DNA of 64,000 bases from Dawidia cretensis (GCF_018598175.1 NZ_JAHESE010000001.1:496001-560000); one strand, 5' to 3'; shown: positions 25,974 through 35,414, counted from the stretch's first letter. Notes: generated by a model from the letters alone, not told the origin. Made by a program: numbers and translations.

Positions 25974-27053
25974 ATGATAGAGAAATTGGAAGAAATAAAG
26001 CTCCGTTTTGAAGATGTGGGCCTGCTGCTGGCCCAGCCCGACACGATGAGCGACTTGAAGAAGTTCTCGCAGCTGAGCAAAGAATACCGCGATCTGGAAA
26101 AGATCGTATTGAAATACAATCAGCTTAAGGAGTCCCGTAACCACCTGCAGCAAGCCAAAGACGTGTTGGCGAAAGAAAAGGAAAGCGAGTTGCGCGAGCT
26201 GGCAAAGATGGAAATAGATGAGCTGGAACCGCGCATCGACGGTTTTGAAGCTGAGCTAAAAGAGCTGCTGATCCCCAAAGATCCAAATGATGACGGCAAT
26301 GTGCTCCTGGAAATTCGGGCAGGTACGGGTGGCGACGAAGCCGCCATTTTTGCAGGCGACCTCTGGCGCATGTACCAACGCTTCTGCGAAAAGCGCGGGC
26401 TCAAAATGGCCGTACTGGACGTGACCGAAGGCACTGCTGGCGGCTATAAAGAAGTGATCAGCAGCGTAAGCGGCGACGGAGCGTACGGTCTGTTCAAATT
26501 CGAGTCGGGTGTACACCGCGTACAGCGTGTGCCGGCTACCGAGCAACAGGGTCGGGTACACACCTCGGCCGCATCGGTTGTAGCATTGCCCGAAGTAGAC
26601 GAAGTCGAGGAGGTCGTAATCAATCCGGCCGACATTGAAATACAAACAGCACGCTCCAGCGGTGCTGGTGGACAGAACGTAAACAAGGTTGAAACCAAAG
26701 TACAGCTTACGCATAAGCCTACCGGTATTGTTATTACCTGTCAGGTCGAACGCTCCCAGCATGGCAACCGCGAGCGCGCATTGCAGATGCTGAGGACCAA
26801 GCTCTATGAGATGGAGGTCACAAAACAGGCAAACGAAATAGGGGCCGCCCGCCGTTCGTTGGTCCGCAGTGGAGACCGCTCCGAAAAGATTCGCACCTAT
26901 AATTACCCGCAAAGCCGTGTAACCGACCACCGCATTGGCTACACGGTGTACAACCTGCCGGCCGTCATGAACGGCGACCTGGAAGATTTCATAGAGCAAT
27001 TGCGGATTGCCGACAGTGCTGAAAAAATGGCAGAGGGCGCCGGAGCGGCCTGA
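25974..27053 (+). CDS. prfA: peptide chain release factor 1
   Basis: 359 residues, translation termination at UAA and UAG. The recognition motif PAT (RVPATEQQG) marks RF1 rather than RF2, and the universal GGQ ([11 protein letters not shown], about 225-235) catalyses peptide release. Length and domain order are normal. It has its own promoter box and is followed 44 nt later by lemA. Confidence 0.97.
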   Translation: MIEKLEEIKLRFEDVGLLLAQPDTMSDLKKFSQLSKEYRDLEKIVLKYNQLKESRNHLQQAKDVLAKEKESELRELAKMEIDELEPRIDGFEAELKELLIPKDPNDDGNVLLEIRAGTGGDEAAIFAGDLWRMYQRFCEKRGLKMAVLDVTEGTAGGYKEVISSVSGDGAYGLFKFESGVHRVQRVPATEQQGRVHTSAASVVALPEVDEVEEVVINPADIEIQTARSSGAGGQNVNKVETKVQLTHKPTGIVITCQVERSQHGNRERALQMLRTKLYEMEVTKQANEIGAARRSLVRSGDRSEKIRTYNYPQSRVTDHRIGYTVYNLPAVMNGDLEDFIEQLRIADSAEKMAEGAGAA

Positions 27054-27097
27054 TTATTGATTCTAATGGCTACATTCGATAAAGCATATAAAAAACT

Positions 27098-27688
27098 ATG
27101 AGCAAAGGATTATTGACCGTACTGATTGTACTGGGTGTCATTGTCGTAATTGTTTTCGGATTTATTTCTTGGGGTAGCGGTGTCTATGATAAAGCCGTCG
27201 CCGCACAGGAAGACGTCAACGCCCAGTGGGCCGACGTACAGGCTGCTTATCAGCGCCGGGCGGATCTCATCCCCAACCTCGTGCAAACAGTAAAAGGTGC
27301 CGCCGAAAACGAAAGGAGCATTTTGACACAAGTAACACAGGCCCGTGCCGGTATCGTTAATGCCAAAACGCCGGAAGACCTTGAGCTGGCCGGTCGCCAG
27401 ATCAATACAGCCATCAACCTGGCGTTTGAGGCGTACCCTCAAATCCGGTCAACCGAAAACTTCCAGGAATTGCAGTCACAATTGGAAGGCACCGAAAACC
27501 GCATCAACGTAGCCCGCCAGCGCTACAACGAGGCTGTTCGGAACTACAACGTCTTCGTCCGCGGTTTCTTTAAACGCTTTGCCCTCGGCCTCTTTGGCGG
27601 TGGCGAGGACTTCAGCGTACGCAAAGGCTTCGAAGCTTCTGCCGATGCCCAAAACGCTCCGAAAGTAGATTTCAACGAAAGTAAATAA
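27098..27688 (+). CDS. lemA: LemA family protein
   Basis: 196 residues. An N-terminal transmembrane helix (LLTVLIVLGVIVVIVFGFI) is followed by a long helical domain with the family blocks VYDKAVAAQEDVNAQWADVQ and YQRRADLIPNLVQTVKG, NYNVFVRGF near the C-terminus. LemA proteins are membrane-tethered helical bundles that often go with TPM proteins; here the TPM genes are about 23 kb away (1883-4285). A terminator follows. Confidence 0.95.
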   Translation: MSKGLLTVLIVLGVIVVIVFGFISWGSGVYDKAVAAQEDVNAQWADVQAAYQRRADLIPNLVQTVKGAAENERSILTQVTQARAGIVNAKTPEDLELAGRQINTAINLAFEAYPQIRSTENFQELQSQLEGTENRINVARQRYNEAVRNYNVFVRGFFKRFALGLFGGGEDFSVRKGFEASADAQNAPKVDFNESK

Positions 27689-27718
27689 GATCCAAACTCT
27701 CTGCTTGCACTAGAGAGG

Positions 27719-27746
27719 GCCCTCCCGGAATCGGGAGGGCTTTTTT
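27719..27746 (+). terminator. Rho-independent terminator of lemA
   Basis: GCCCTCCCG (27719-27727) pairs with CGGGAGGGC (27732-27740), loop GAAT, then six T. It lies 31 nt after the lemA stop. Confidence 0.92.
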
Positions 27747-27747
27747 A

Positions 27748-27901
27748 TTGTATCCCCTACTCAAACCCACCCCAACAATAGGCCATCCCTATAGCAAAGC
27801 CGGGGATTACCCGTATCAAACCCATACCAAAGCCATACCAAAGCCATACCTTAGCTATCCCTGACATATAGGAACTTATAGCAGAGCCTATCCAAAACAT
27901 A
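27748..27901. repeat. 11-nt periodic degenerate repeat element A
   Basis: Read in 11-nt registers, this stretch forms about 14 degenerate units. The best conserved run is TATCAAACCCA, TACCAAAGCCA, TACCAAAGCCA, TACCTTAGCTA. It lies between the terminators of two convergent genes (lemA and asd) and codes for nothing. Element B at 60479-60620 is built on the same period and shares an identical 18-nt block (GGATTACCCGTATCAAAC) and an 11-nt block (GGCCATCCCTA) with it. Confidence 0.75.
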
Positions 27902-27928
27902 AAAAAAGGCCATTCCAGCGGAACGGCC
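27901..27928 (-). terminator. Rho-independent terminator of asd
   Basis: On the minus strand GGCCGTTCC pairs with GGAATGGCC (one mismatch) followed by seven U (27901-27907). It lies 23 nt beyond the asd stop. Confidence 0.85.
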
Positions 27929-27951
27929 TTGATATCACAAGCGCCTAACGA

Positions 27952-28947
27952 TTATTCCGCCACCAGGCTTCTCTCGGTCATAAATTCCGCAATCTGCACA
28001 GCATTCGTTGCAGCCCCCTTACGGAGGTTATCCGCCACAATCCACATGTTCAGCGTATTCGGTTGCGACTCATCACGACGCAGACGACCTACAAATACCT
28101 CGTCACGACCGTGTGAATTGATCGGCATCGGGTAGATATTGTTTTTTGGATCGTCTTGAACAATCACGCCCGGCGTGTCGGCCAGGATCGAACGCACTTC
28201 GCTCAGGTTGAAATCTTCATCGAACTCTACGTTCACAGCTTCCGAGTGACCGCCGACAGCGGGGATACGCACGGTGGTAGCCGTTACCGCGATCGACTGG
28301 TTGCCCAGGATCTTGCGGGTTTCGTTCACCATCTTCATTTCCTCTTTGGTGTAGCCGTTATCGAGGAACGAGTCGATGTGCGGCAACACGTTCATATCGA
28401 TGTTGTGCGGGTACACCTTCGGGCCATTGATGCCCTGGCGCTCATCCATCATCTGCTGTACTGCGTCTTTGCCGGTACCGGTTACGGACTGATAGGTTGA
28501 AACGACAATGCGTTTAATGGTATATTTAACGTGCAGCGGCGCCAGCGCCATCACCATCTGAATCGTCGAACAGTTGGGGTTGGCAATGATGCGGTCGTCA
28601 ATGGTAATTTCATGACCATTGATTTCGGGAACAACCAGTTTTTTAGTCGGGTCCATGCGCCAGGCCGAAGAGTTGTCGATCACGATCGTGCCTACGGCTG
28701 CAAATTTCGGCGCCCACTCCAGGGAAGTGTTGCCGCCCGCCGAGAAAATAGCCACATCGGGAGCGAGCTTGATAGCCTCCTCCATGCTCTTAACGGAATA
28801 TTCCTTACCCTTATACTTTATGATCTGCCCCACCGATTTGGCCGAGGCTACGAGATATAACTGGTCAAACTTAAAACTTCTCTCCTCAAGTACTTTGAGG
28901 ATTTCCTGGCCTACCAGACCGGTAGCACCTACAACTGCGAGTTTCAT
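27952..28947 (-). CDS. asd: aspartate-semialdehyde dehydrogenase
   Basis: 331 residues, NADPH-dependent reduction of aspartyl phosphate in lysine, threonine and methionine synthesis. The N-terminal nucleotide-binding GATGLVGQEILKVL, the catalytic Cys126 (NPNCSTIQ) and RIPAVGGHSEAVN with the active-site His are intact. Length fits the family. The product pathway includes lysA at 35491, not in the same operon. The gene has its own promoter box (28973-28980). Confidence 0.96.
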   Translation of the reverse strand: MKLAVVGATGLVGQEILKVLEERSFKFDQLYLVASAKSVGQIIKYKGKEYSVKSMEEAIKLAPDVAIFSAGGNTSLEWAPKFAAVGTIVIDNSSAWRMDPTKKLVVPEINGHEITIDDRIIANPNCSTIQMVMALAPLHVKYTIKRIVVSTYQSVTGTGKDAVQQMMDERQGINGPKVYPHNIDMNVLPHIDSFLDNGYTKEEMKMVNETRKILGNQSIAVTATTVRIPAVGGHSEAVNVEFDEDFNLSEVRSILADTPGVIVQDDPKNNIYPMPINSHGRDEVFVGRLRRDESQPNTLNMWIVADNLRKGAATNAVQIAEFMTERSLVAE

Positions 28948-28972
28948 TTTGTTATGATTTTATTATAGTTTA

Positions 28973-28980
28973 CAAAAATA
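28973..28980 (-). promoter_or_regulatory. TAnnTTTG -7 box of asd
   Basis: TATTTTTG on the minus strand, 25 nt before the asd ATG at 28947. The divergent lamin-tail gene starts at 29000, so the two share this short region. Confidence 0.45.
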
Positions 28981-28999
28981 ATCTATTCCCGTTGTGCCT

Positions 29000-31342
29000 A
29001 TGTCGAAGCCCCTACAAATATTCATTTTTTCCATCCTGAAAACGTTTACGGAAAAGACTTTTATAACGTTTGCGTTTTTGCTCGCCAGCCAACAACTGTT
29101 CGCTCAAGTGTCTGATTCTTTTGCAGATGGAAACTTTACGAACAATCCAATGTGGACCGGCACCGCCACGCACTTCATCATATCGTCCGGCCGCCTCCGC
29201 CTGCAGGCAGCCGAAGAGGCCGGCGAAGCCTACCTGGCGACCCCCAGTCAGGCACTCGCCGACGCATCGTGGGAGTTTTCCGCCTGGCTCGGGTTTGATC
29301 CCTCGTCGTCGAATTATGCACGCGTATACCTGGCATCCAGCACCGCCAACCTGGGCAGTGCCCTGCAGGGCTACTACGTCATGGTCGGTAACACCGACGA
29401 CGAAATAAGCTTATACCGCCAAACAGGCACGACACGAGTAAAGATCATCGACGGCGTGAACGGCCGCCTGGCATTTCCCAATTCCAGCATGCGAATTAAG
29501 GTAACACGTGACGCTGCCGGGCAATGGCAACTCTATACGGACGTAGGCATAACGGGTTATTATACGTTAGAAGGAGCCACTACGGATGTCATGCATGCAA
29601 CATCGCTGTACGCCGGGGTCTTTTGCGACTACACGGCCACCCGCTCAAACCTTTTTTACTTCGACGACATTCTCATTACCGGCAAACCGGTAGCGCCCGG
29701 CGCCCGGCCGGCATATAAAGACGTGATCATTTCTGAAGTCATGGCCGACCCCACACCCGAGGTCGGCCTGCCCGATACCGAATTTGTGGAGGTACACAAC
29801 CGCAGCACGAAAACATTCAATCTGGGCGGCTGGATGCTGACAGACGGAACAACACGCGCTACATTACCCGCGACGACGTTACCCGCCGGTGGCTATGCCA
29901 TCATTACCGGAGCCGCCGTAGCAGATAGTTTTAAAGCTTATGGAGCCATCGCCGCGACGCAAATCTTTCCCTTGCTTAACAACGCCGGCGATAAAATTGT
30001 CCTACGCCTGGCCGACGGTACCGTTATTGACTCGGTGCAATATTCCGACCGTTGGTATAGCAGTGCCGACAAGCGCGCCGGCGGATGGTCGCTGGAGATC
30101 ATCGATCCAAACGACCTGTGCGGAGACGACGTAAACTGGACTGCCTCGCTCGCACCCGCTGGCGGTACACCCGGCACACAAAACAGCGTGCGGGCACAAC
30201 GAACCGACAATACGGGTCCGGTATTGGTTTCCGTTATTCCCACCGATGCCACACACGTCACGCTGCGCTTCAACGAACGCCTGGCGGCCGATGTGCCGGT
30301 CACGACAAACTTTACATTCTCTCCGGCAGTGCAGATCGCTTCCGTTTCTTTCGCCGACCCGTCGTTGCGTCGCCTGGACCTGCTCTTGCGCACACCACTT
30401 GATGTTGAAAAGACCTACACACTGACCACGCAAAATATCTGGGACTGCATCGGTAACCCGCTATTGCCGGCCAACGGCCGCGCTACCTTCCGCCTGCCCG
30501 CCGAACCTCAGGAACACCAGGTCGTGTTAAACGAAGTCCTCTTCAATCCTCGCCCGCAAGGCGTAGACTTTGTCGAGATCGTAAACACTTCTACACAATA
30601 TTTCAACCTGAAAGGTTGGGCGTTGGGCCGCAGAGAGGATGATCAGGTAAAGGAAGCCGAAGTCGTCAGTGAAGACGATCTGTTGTTGCCACCCGGCGGC
30701 TACCTGGCGCTCACGACCGATGCCGCTACGCTCACGAATCATTACCCAACGGCACAGCACCTGGTTGAAATGATACTCCCATCTCTGAACGACGACGACG
30801 AGTCCGTTGCCTTGACCGACAGCACGGGCCACATATTGGATAGCTTTCATTACAAAGACATCTATCATTCACCGTTCCTAAAAGACACCGAAGGTGTTTC
30901 CCTCGAGCGCATCTCGTTTACCGGTGCCACCGATGCGTCCGCTAATTGGAAGTCCGCCAGTACCACGGCCGGCTATGCCACGCCGGGGTATATCAACTCA
31001 CAAGCCCGGCCCGCACAGATGTTTGGCGATGCCGTTGTTATAACACCGGAAGTTTTTATACCGCTTACCGGCCAGCCTGATTTTACAGAAATACACTATA
31101 GACTCGACCCAGGGGGCTACGCAGCCAACGTTCGTATTGTCGATCCCCACGGACGGGTCGTTCGCGAGCTTGCCAACAATGCGCTGCTAGGCAGCGAAGG
31201 TTTTCTGCGATGGGACGGCGACTGCGACGATGGCACGAAAGCACGGGTAGGCTACTACATGATATGGATGGAGCTGATCGACCCAAAAGGAAACGTACAA
31301 ACCATACGCAAGCGCGTAGCCGTGGCAGCTCGCCTTCACTAA
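29000..31342 (+). CDS. secreted lamin-tail-domain protein
   Basis: 780 residues from ATG 29000 (an in-frame GTG at 28994 is weaker). Signal peptide cleaved near QLFAQ. Residues about 40-230 are a beta-sandwich-like region; two lamin-tail domains follow (about 240-350, with ISEVMADPTPE and PDTEFVEVHN; about 510-640, with VVLNEVLFNPRP and VDFVEIVNTS), separated by an Ig-like domain (VLVSVIPTDATHVTLRFNE). The C-terminal about 90 residues carry FlgD-like AANVRIVDPHGRVVREL. It is a surface or secreted protein of unknown ligand. The last residues do not form a clear type IX secretion tail. Confidence 0.83.
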   Translation: MSKPLQIFIFSILKTFTEKTFITFAFLLASQQLFAQVSDSFADGNFTNNPMWTGTATHFIISSGRLRLQAAEEAGEAYLATPSQALADASWEFSAWLGFDPSSSNYARVYLASSTANLGSALQGYYVMVGNTDDEISLYRQTGTTRVKIIDGVNGRLAFPNSSMRIKVTRDAAGQWQLYTDVGITGYYTLEGATTDVMHATSLYAGVFCDYTATRSNLFYFDDILITGKPVAPGARPAYKDVIISEVMADPTPEVGLPDTEFVEVHNRSTKTFNLGGWMLTDGTTRATLPATTLPAGGYAIITGAAVADSFKAYGAIAATQIFPLLNNAGDKIVLRLADGTVIDSVQYSDRWYSSADKRAGGWSLEIIDPNDLCGDDVNWTASLAPAGGTPGTQNSVRAQRTDNTGPVLVSVIPTDATHVTLRFNERLAADVPVTTNFTFSPAVQIASVSFADPSLRRLDLLLRTPLDVEKTYTLTTQNIWDCIGNPLLPANGRATFRLPAEPQEHQVVLNEVLFNPRPQGVDFVEIVNTSTQYFNLKGWALGRREDDQVKEAEVVSEDDLLLPPGGYLALTTDAATLTNHYPTAQHLVEMILPSLNDDDESVALTDSTGHILDSFHYKDIYHSPFLKDTEGVSLERISFTGATDASANWKSASTTAGYATPGYINSQARPAQMFGDAVVITPEVFIPLTGQPDFTEIHYRLDPGGYAANVRIVDPHGRVVRELANNALLGSEGFLRWDGDCDDGTKARVGYYMIWMELIDPKGNVQTIRKRVAVAARLH

Positions 31343-31354
31343 GGCTAAAGATCT

Positions 31355-32071
31355 CTAATCCTTGAGCTGTTTAAGATATAGTTGAATGGTGTTTTCCAGA
31401 CCGTAATACAAGGCATCGGATACGAGCGCATGGCCGATAGAGACCTCGTCCAGGTGCGGGATGTTTTGATGCAGATACTTCAGGTTGTTCAGGTCCAGGT
31501 CGTGGCCGGCGTTTATGCCAATACCTCCCGCGTGGGCTATCTTAGCGCTTTCGATATAGGGTTTAATGGCGACCTCTTTATTGACAAGGTACTCCACGGC
31601 ATAAGGCTCCGTGTACAATTCAACACGGTCGGCACCGACGGCGATGGCGCCTTCGACCATGCGGGGCGACGGATCTACAAAAATAGACACGCGTACACCG
31701 AGCGACTTGATCTCCTGAACAATGTCACGCAAGAAAGATTCATGCTTTATCGTATCCCATCCGGCATTGGAAGTAATGGCGTTGGGCGGGTCCGGTACCA
31801 GTGTGGCTTGCGCAGGCTTCACCTCGTGCATCATCTTGACATAACGTTCGTCAGGATAGCCCTCGATGTTAAATTCAGTCGTCACGACATCGCGCAACAT
31901 CAACACGTCTTTGTAACGTATGTGGCGTTCGTCGGGGCGTGGATGCACAGTGATGCCCTGGGCGCCAAACCGTTCGCAGTCAATGGCGACCTTGATCACA
32001 TCTGGATTATTTCCTCCCCGTGCATTCCGGAGTGTGGCAATTTTATTAATATTGACGCTCAGTCTGGTCAT
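31355..32071 (-). CDS. pdxJ: PdxJ, pyridoxine 5'-phosphate synthase
   Basis: 238 residues, TIM-barrel enzyme joining 3-amino-2-oxopropyl phosphate and deoxyxylulose 5-phosphate to make pyridoxine phosphate. The N-terminal MTRLSVNINKIATLRNARGGNNPD and VTVHPRPDERHIRYKD blocks and GIGINAGHDLDLNNL at the C-terminus are family hallmarks. It converges with the lamin-tail gene with only 12 nt between stops and is divergent from the YqeY gene at 32152. Confidence 0.95.
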   Translation of the reverse strand: MTRLSVNINKIATLRNARGGNNPDVIKVAIDCERFGAQGITVHPRPDERHIRYKDVLMLRDVVTTEFNIEGYPDERYVKMMHEVKPAQATLVPDPPNAITSNAGWDTIKHESFLRDIVQEIKSLGVRVSIFVDPSPRMVEGAIAVGADRVELYTEPYAVEYLVNKEVAIKPYIESAKIAHAGGIGINAGHDLDLNNLKYLHQNIPHLDEVSIGHALVSDALYYGLENTIQLYLKQLKD

Positions 32072-32151
32072 AGGTCGTTCCCTCGAATGCTTTGATAAAA
32101 CTGGATCCCGGTAAATGGGTTTCGAAAAGTAGTACTTAAAAATAAATTCAT

Positions 32152-32604
32152 ATGAGCCTGAAGCAACAAATAGATGGTGATATCAAAAAAGCCATGCTTG
32201 CCAAAAACAAAGAAGAGTTGGAGGCGTTGCGCAGCATTAAGTCGATGATCCTGCTGGCCGAGACGGAGAAGGGTGGTTCGGGTGACGTGTCAACCGATGT
32301 CGAGAACAAGATCCTCACAAAAGCTGCCAAACAACGGAAAGAATCCTCCGATATTTTTACACAGCAGGGCCGCCAGGACCTGGCCGATAAAGAAAACTTT
32401 CAGCTCGAGATCATCACCCGTTATCTGCCCAAGCAGCTTTCCAATGAAGAGATCGAGGCAACGGTGAAAGAGATCATCGCCGAAGTGGGTGCCAAAGGTC
32501 CGCAAGACATGGGCAAGGTTATGGGCACAGCCACAAAAAAGCTGTCCGGACAGGCCGATGGCAAAATTATTTCCGAACTTGTCAAAAAATTGCTCACCCC
32601 GTAA
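32152..32604 (+). CDS. GatB/YqeY domain protein
   Basis: 150 residues, matching the YqeY family (SLKQQIDGDIKKAMLAKNKEELEALRSIKSMI; IITRYLPKQLSNEEIEATVKEII; KLSGQADGKIISELVKKLL). The domain corresponds to the C-terminal tRNA-binding part of GatB. As a stand-alone protein its role in tRNA amidation or translation is not established. The next gene (CvpA family) starts 6 nt after the stop, so the two are cotranscribed. Confidence 0.92.
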   Translation: MSLKQQIDGDIKKAMLAKNKEELEALRSIKSMILLAETEKGGSGDVSTDVENKILTKAAKQRKESSDIFTQQGRQDLADKENFQLEIITRYLPKQLSNEEIEATVKEIIAEVGAKGPQDMGKVMGTATKKLSGQADGKIISELVKKLLTP

Positions 32605-32610
32605 GGAGTC

Positions 32611-33108
32611 ATGAGTAAAGTCGACATAACCCTCGCAATCATTATTCTGGTAGGCGCCTACAACGGATTCCGCGATGGATTCCTGTTGGAGCTTATCTCG
32701 TTCCTCTCCATTTTGCTGGGTATCGTTGCAGGCTTTAAGCTCATGGGCTGGGTCATGGTGCATCTCGAAAAAAGTTATCATATCGACGCGAAAGCACTGC
32801 CCTACATCGCCTTCACCGCTGTTCTTGTCCTCGTGGTATTTGCCGTCAACCTCCTGTCCAGGTTTATTTCCAAGAAAGTAGACCACTCATTTTTAGGGAA
32901 GGTAGATCAGGTAGCCGGCGGACTAATGGGCCTGTTTCGCTCGGGCTTTATGATGAGCGTGTTCCTGTGGCTTTTTTATTCTTTAAAATTCGGCTTTCCC
33001 GATGATTGGACGGCTGATTCCTGGGTCCTACCGATGGTCTCGAAGCTTGCCCCCAATATTATCCATGGTATAGGGTATATTTTGCCCTTTTTCAGAGGGA
33101 TTTTCTAA
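32611..33108 (+). CDS. CvpA family membrane protein
   Basis: 165 residues with four predicted transmembrane helices. The N-terminal DITLAIIILVGAYNGFRDGFLLELIS is the characteristic CvpA start, with a Lys-rich loop before helix 3 (LSRFISKKVDHSFLG). CvpA is needed for colicin V export in E. coli; in most bacteria its role is unclear. It is cotranscribed with the YqeY gene; a weak hairpin follows (33124-33144). Confidence 0.85.
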   Translation: MSKVDITLAIIILVGAYNGFRDGFLLELISFLSILLGIVAGFKLMGWVMVHLEKSYHIDAKALPYIAFTAVLVLVVFAVNLLSRFISKKVDHSFLGKVDQVAGGLMGLFRSGFMMSVFLWLFYSLKFGFPDDWTADSWVLPMVSKLAPNIIHGIGYILPFFRGIF

Positions 33109-33123
33109 CGCTCGAATTTTTTC

Positions 33124-33144
33124 ATTCTAATAGAATTTTTTCTT
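33124..33144 (+). terminator. weak hairpin with T-run
   Basis: ATTCT pairs with AGAAT around AAT, followed by a T-rich run. Only 5 bp, so weak; it lies between the CvpA gene and the hydrolase at 33172. Confidence 0.35.
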
Positions 33145-33171
33145 TACTTATTGACGTTTAATAGAACAACA

Positions 33172-33924
33172 ATGGCCATCGCGGTTAAAGAGAAGGACGG
33201 GTTTAAGTTTGTCGACGAGGGGCAGGGTGAGGTTTTGCTACTCCTGCACGGTTTATTCGGTGCATTGAGCAATTGGGAAGGCGTTGTGGCCCGATTCTCT
33301 AAAAATTTTAGGGTAGTAATTCCCATGCTGCCCATTTATGAAATGCCCATCAGGGAAGCGGGCCTGGAAGGACTCAACAAATTTGTAGAGGACTTCGTCG
33401 CCGCGCAAAAGCTGAGCAACATGATTATCATGGGCAACAGCCTCGGTGGACACGTTGCATTGATCTATACGTTGCGAAACGGCGATAAGGTAAAAAAGCT
33501 CATCCTGACCGGTAGCTCCGGCCTGTTTGAAGATTCTATGGGAGGATCTTATCCCAAACGGGGAAATTACGAGTACATCAAAGAACGCGTCGCGTACACG
33601 TTTTACGACCCGGCCGTAGCCTCCAAAGCATTGGTGGACGAAGTGTTTGAAATCACCAATAGCATCCCCAAATGCATGCGGATCGTAGCAATTGCCAAGT
33701 CTGCGCAGCGCCATAACATGGCAGAAGAGATCCCCAATATCACAGTGCCGACATTATTGGTATGGGGTTTGAATGATACTATTACGCCACCCGTCGTGGC
33801 CCATGAGTTTAACAGGTTGATTCCCAATTCGACGCTAAAGTTCGTCGACAAGTGCTGTCACGCGCCCATGATGGAGCACCCTGAAAAATTCAACGAAATC
33901 GTAGAAGACTTCGTCTTACACTGA
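33172..33924 (+). CDS. alpha/beta hydrolase
   Basis: 250 residues. The oxyanion block LLLHGLFGALSNWEG is near residue 25, the nucleophile Ser lies in the elbow MGNSLGGHV (near 90), the acid Asp in WGLNDTITPP and the His in KCCHAPMMEHP. No signal peptide. Substrate unknown; the family includes esterases, haloperoxidase-like and BioH-like enzymes. ATG 33172 is preferred to an in-frame TTG at 33151. It sits 32 nt before the CBS gene and is probably cotranscribed. Confidence 0.88.
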   Translation: MAIAVKEKDGFKFVDEGQGEVLLLLHGLFGALSNWEGVVARFSKNFRVVIPMLPIYEMPIREAGLEGLNKFVEDFVAAQKLSNMIIMGNSLGGHVALIYTLRNGDKVKKLILTGSSGLFEDSMGGSYPKRGNYEYIKERVAYTFYDPAVASKALVDEVFEITNSIPKCMRIVAIAKSAQRHNMAEEIPNITVPTLLVWGLNDTITPPVVAHEFNRLIPNSTLKFVDKCCHAPMMEHPEKFNEIVEDFVLH

Positions 33925-33956
33925 GAACTGACAAGAAACGCTAAAATATAACCTAC

Positions 33957-34622
33957 TTGCTGGCGGAAGACCTCATAAACCACATGATCCCTCCATTGAA
34001 GGGAACAGACGATGCGCACAAAGCCATTGTCTGGATGGAAGAGTTCCGCTGTAACTATATGCCCGTGATCGACGATGGCAAGTTGTTAGGATTTATTTCA
34101 GAAGAGATCATTTTCGAACGGAACGAAGTCGACAAGCCCGTGCGCGACTTTGCGCTGGTAGGCCAACAGTGCTATGTGCACCTCGACACACACTTTTACG
34201 ATATTCTGAAGGTAGCTGCCGAGCACAAACTGCAAATGGTCGCGGTGCTCAACGAACAGCTGACGTACTGCGGTGTAATCACCGTGCAGGATACCCTAAC
34301 CTCATTCGCACAAACAGCCGCCGTACAACTGCCTGGCGGCATCCTCGTGTTGTCGATGAACTTCAACGACTATTCACTGTCGGAGATCAGCCGCCTCATC
34401 GAAGAGAACCACGCAAAAATTCTTAGCAGCATTGTAAAAGAAGATCCGCTCGACGCAAACAAAATCCGTCTTACACTCAAGATCAATCAACAGGAGATGT
34501 CGCGCATCGTAGCCACACTCGAGCGTTTCAACTATAAGGTTATCGGTCGCTATCAGGAAAACAAACCGATCGCAGGCGAGAAAGACCGCATTGATATGCT
34601 GCTGCGCTACCTGGACATATAA
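33957..34622 (+). CDS. CBS-domain protein, TTG start
   Basis: 221 residues with two CBS motifs in the first about 125 residues (HMIPPLKGTDDAHKAIVWMEEF; ITVQDTLTSFAQ) and an ACT-like C-terminal half (about 130-215, GGILVLSMNFNDYSLSEISRLIEENHAKI). The start is TTG 33957: a bacterial family with the same N-terminus begins at this spot, and the next ATG (33984) would cut it. In many Bacteroidota this family lies between pdxJ and the NAD kinase gene; here it is near pdxJ but no NAD kinase follows. Confidence 0.85.
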   Translation: MLAEDLINHMIPPLKGTDDAHKAIVWMEEFRCNYMPVIDDGKLLGFISEEIIFERNEVDKPVRDFALVGQQCYVHLDTHFYDILKVAAEHKLQMVAVLNEQLTYCGVITVQDTLTSFAQTAAVQLPGGILVLSMNFNDYSLSEISRLIEENHAKILSSIVKEDPLDANKIRLTLKINQQEMSRIVATLERFNYKVIGRYQENKPIAGEKDRIDMLLRYLDI

Positions 34623-34634
34623 GTCCGCCGGTAG

Positions 34635-35414
34635 TTACGCCAACCACTGCATGACCAGGTCCACAAACTCTTGCGGCTTTTCAGCTTGCACCCAGTGACC
34701 TGTTTCCAATGTTTCTAAAGTAGCCTGCGGGAATACTTGCTGTATACGTGCAAGGTCCGCGTCGGCTATATACTTCGAGTATTTACCGCGAACAAACAAT
34801 GTAGGCTTGTCGAAAGTGCCCGGGTACTGTAAGTCTACACCAATGTTTTTAAGTTGCTCCGTAATCAGCGGCAGGTTTAGCTTCCACGAAAATCCACCTT
34901 CTGCCTTGCGCTGTAAATTCTTTAACAGGAATTGACGCACATCGGGCTCCGGCACATAGGCCGACAGGCGCTCATCCGCTTCTTGTCGCGAAGTAATAGT
35001 ATCGATGTTCAACGCATTCAGGCCCTTGACAATCGCATAATGCTCCAGGTCGTAGTAGCGTGGGGCAATATCGACGACAATCAATTTTGAAAGCTTATCG
35101 GGATGCGCAACGGCAAAATTCATAGCCGTTTTGCCCCCCATGGAATGACCCAGAATGACCGGGTTCTGGATATTCTGGTCGGCCAACAGCTCTGCCAGGT
35201 CGGCTACCATGGAGGGGTAATCGAAGCGGTCGCTGTGCGGCGATTGGCCGTGATTGCCCTGGTCCACCGTGTATACACGGTAATTATGATTGGACAACAC
35301 GCGGGCCTGCGTCAACCAATTATCAGCCGAGCCGAACAGGCCGTGCAGGATAACGATTGTTTGGGTGCTCTGGGCAGGGTTTGCAGCCGGGTATTCGCGA
35401 AAGAAAAGCTTCAT
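34635..35414 (-). CDS. alpha/beta hydrolase, YbfF/esterase type
   Basis: 259 residues. VILHGLFGSADNW near residue 30, Ser nucleophile in LGHSMGGKTAMNFA, ETGHWVQAEKP with the catalytic His at the end. ATG 35414 is preferred to an in-frame GTG at 35441. The sequence resembles YbfF-type esterases and the acyl-ester hydrolases of this group; true substrate unknown. It converges with the CBS gene (12 nt between stops) and is divergent from lysA. Confidence 0.88.
   Translation of the reverse strand: MKLFFREYPAANPAQSTQTIVILHGLFGSADNWLTQARVLSNHNYRVYTVDQGNHGQSPHSDRFDYPSMVADLAELLADQNIQNPVILGHSMGGKTAMNFAVAHPDKLSKLIVVDIAPRYYDLEHYAIVKGLNALNIDTITSRQEADERLSAYVPEPDVRQFLLKNLQRKAEGGFSWKLNLPLITEQLKNIGVDLQYPGTFDKPTLFVRGKYSKYIADADLARIQQVFPQATLETLETGHWVQAEKPQEFVDLVMQWLA

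Noticed and set aside
27822-27850. CRISPR-like short direct repeats
   Set aside because: Units are contiguous 11-mers with no spacers and no cas genes nearby.
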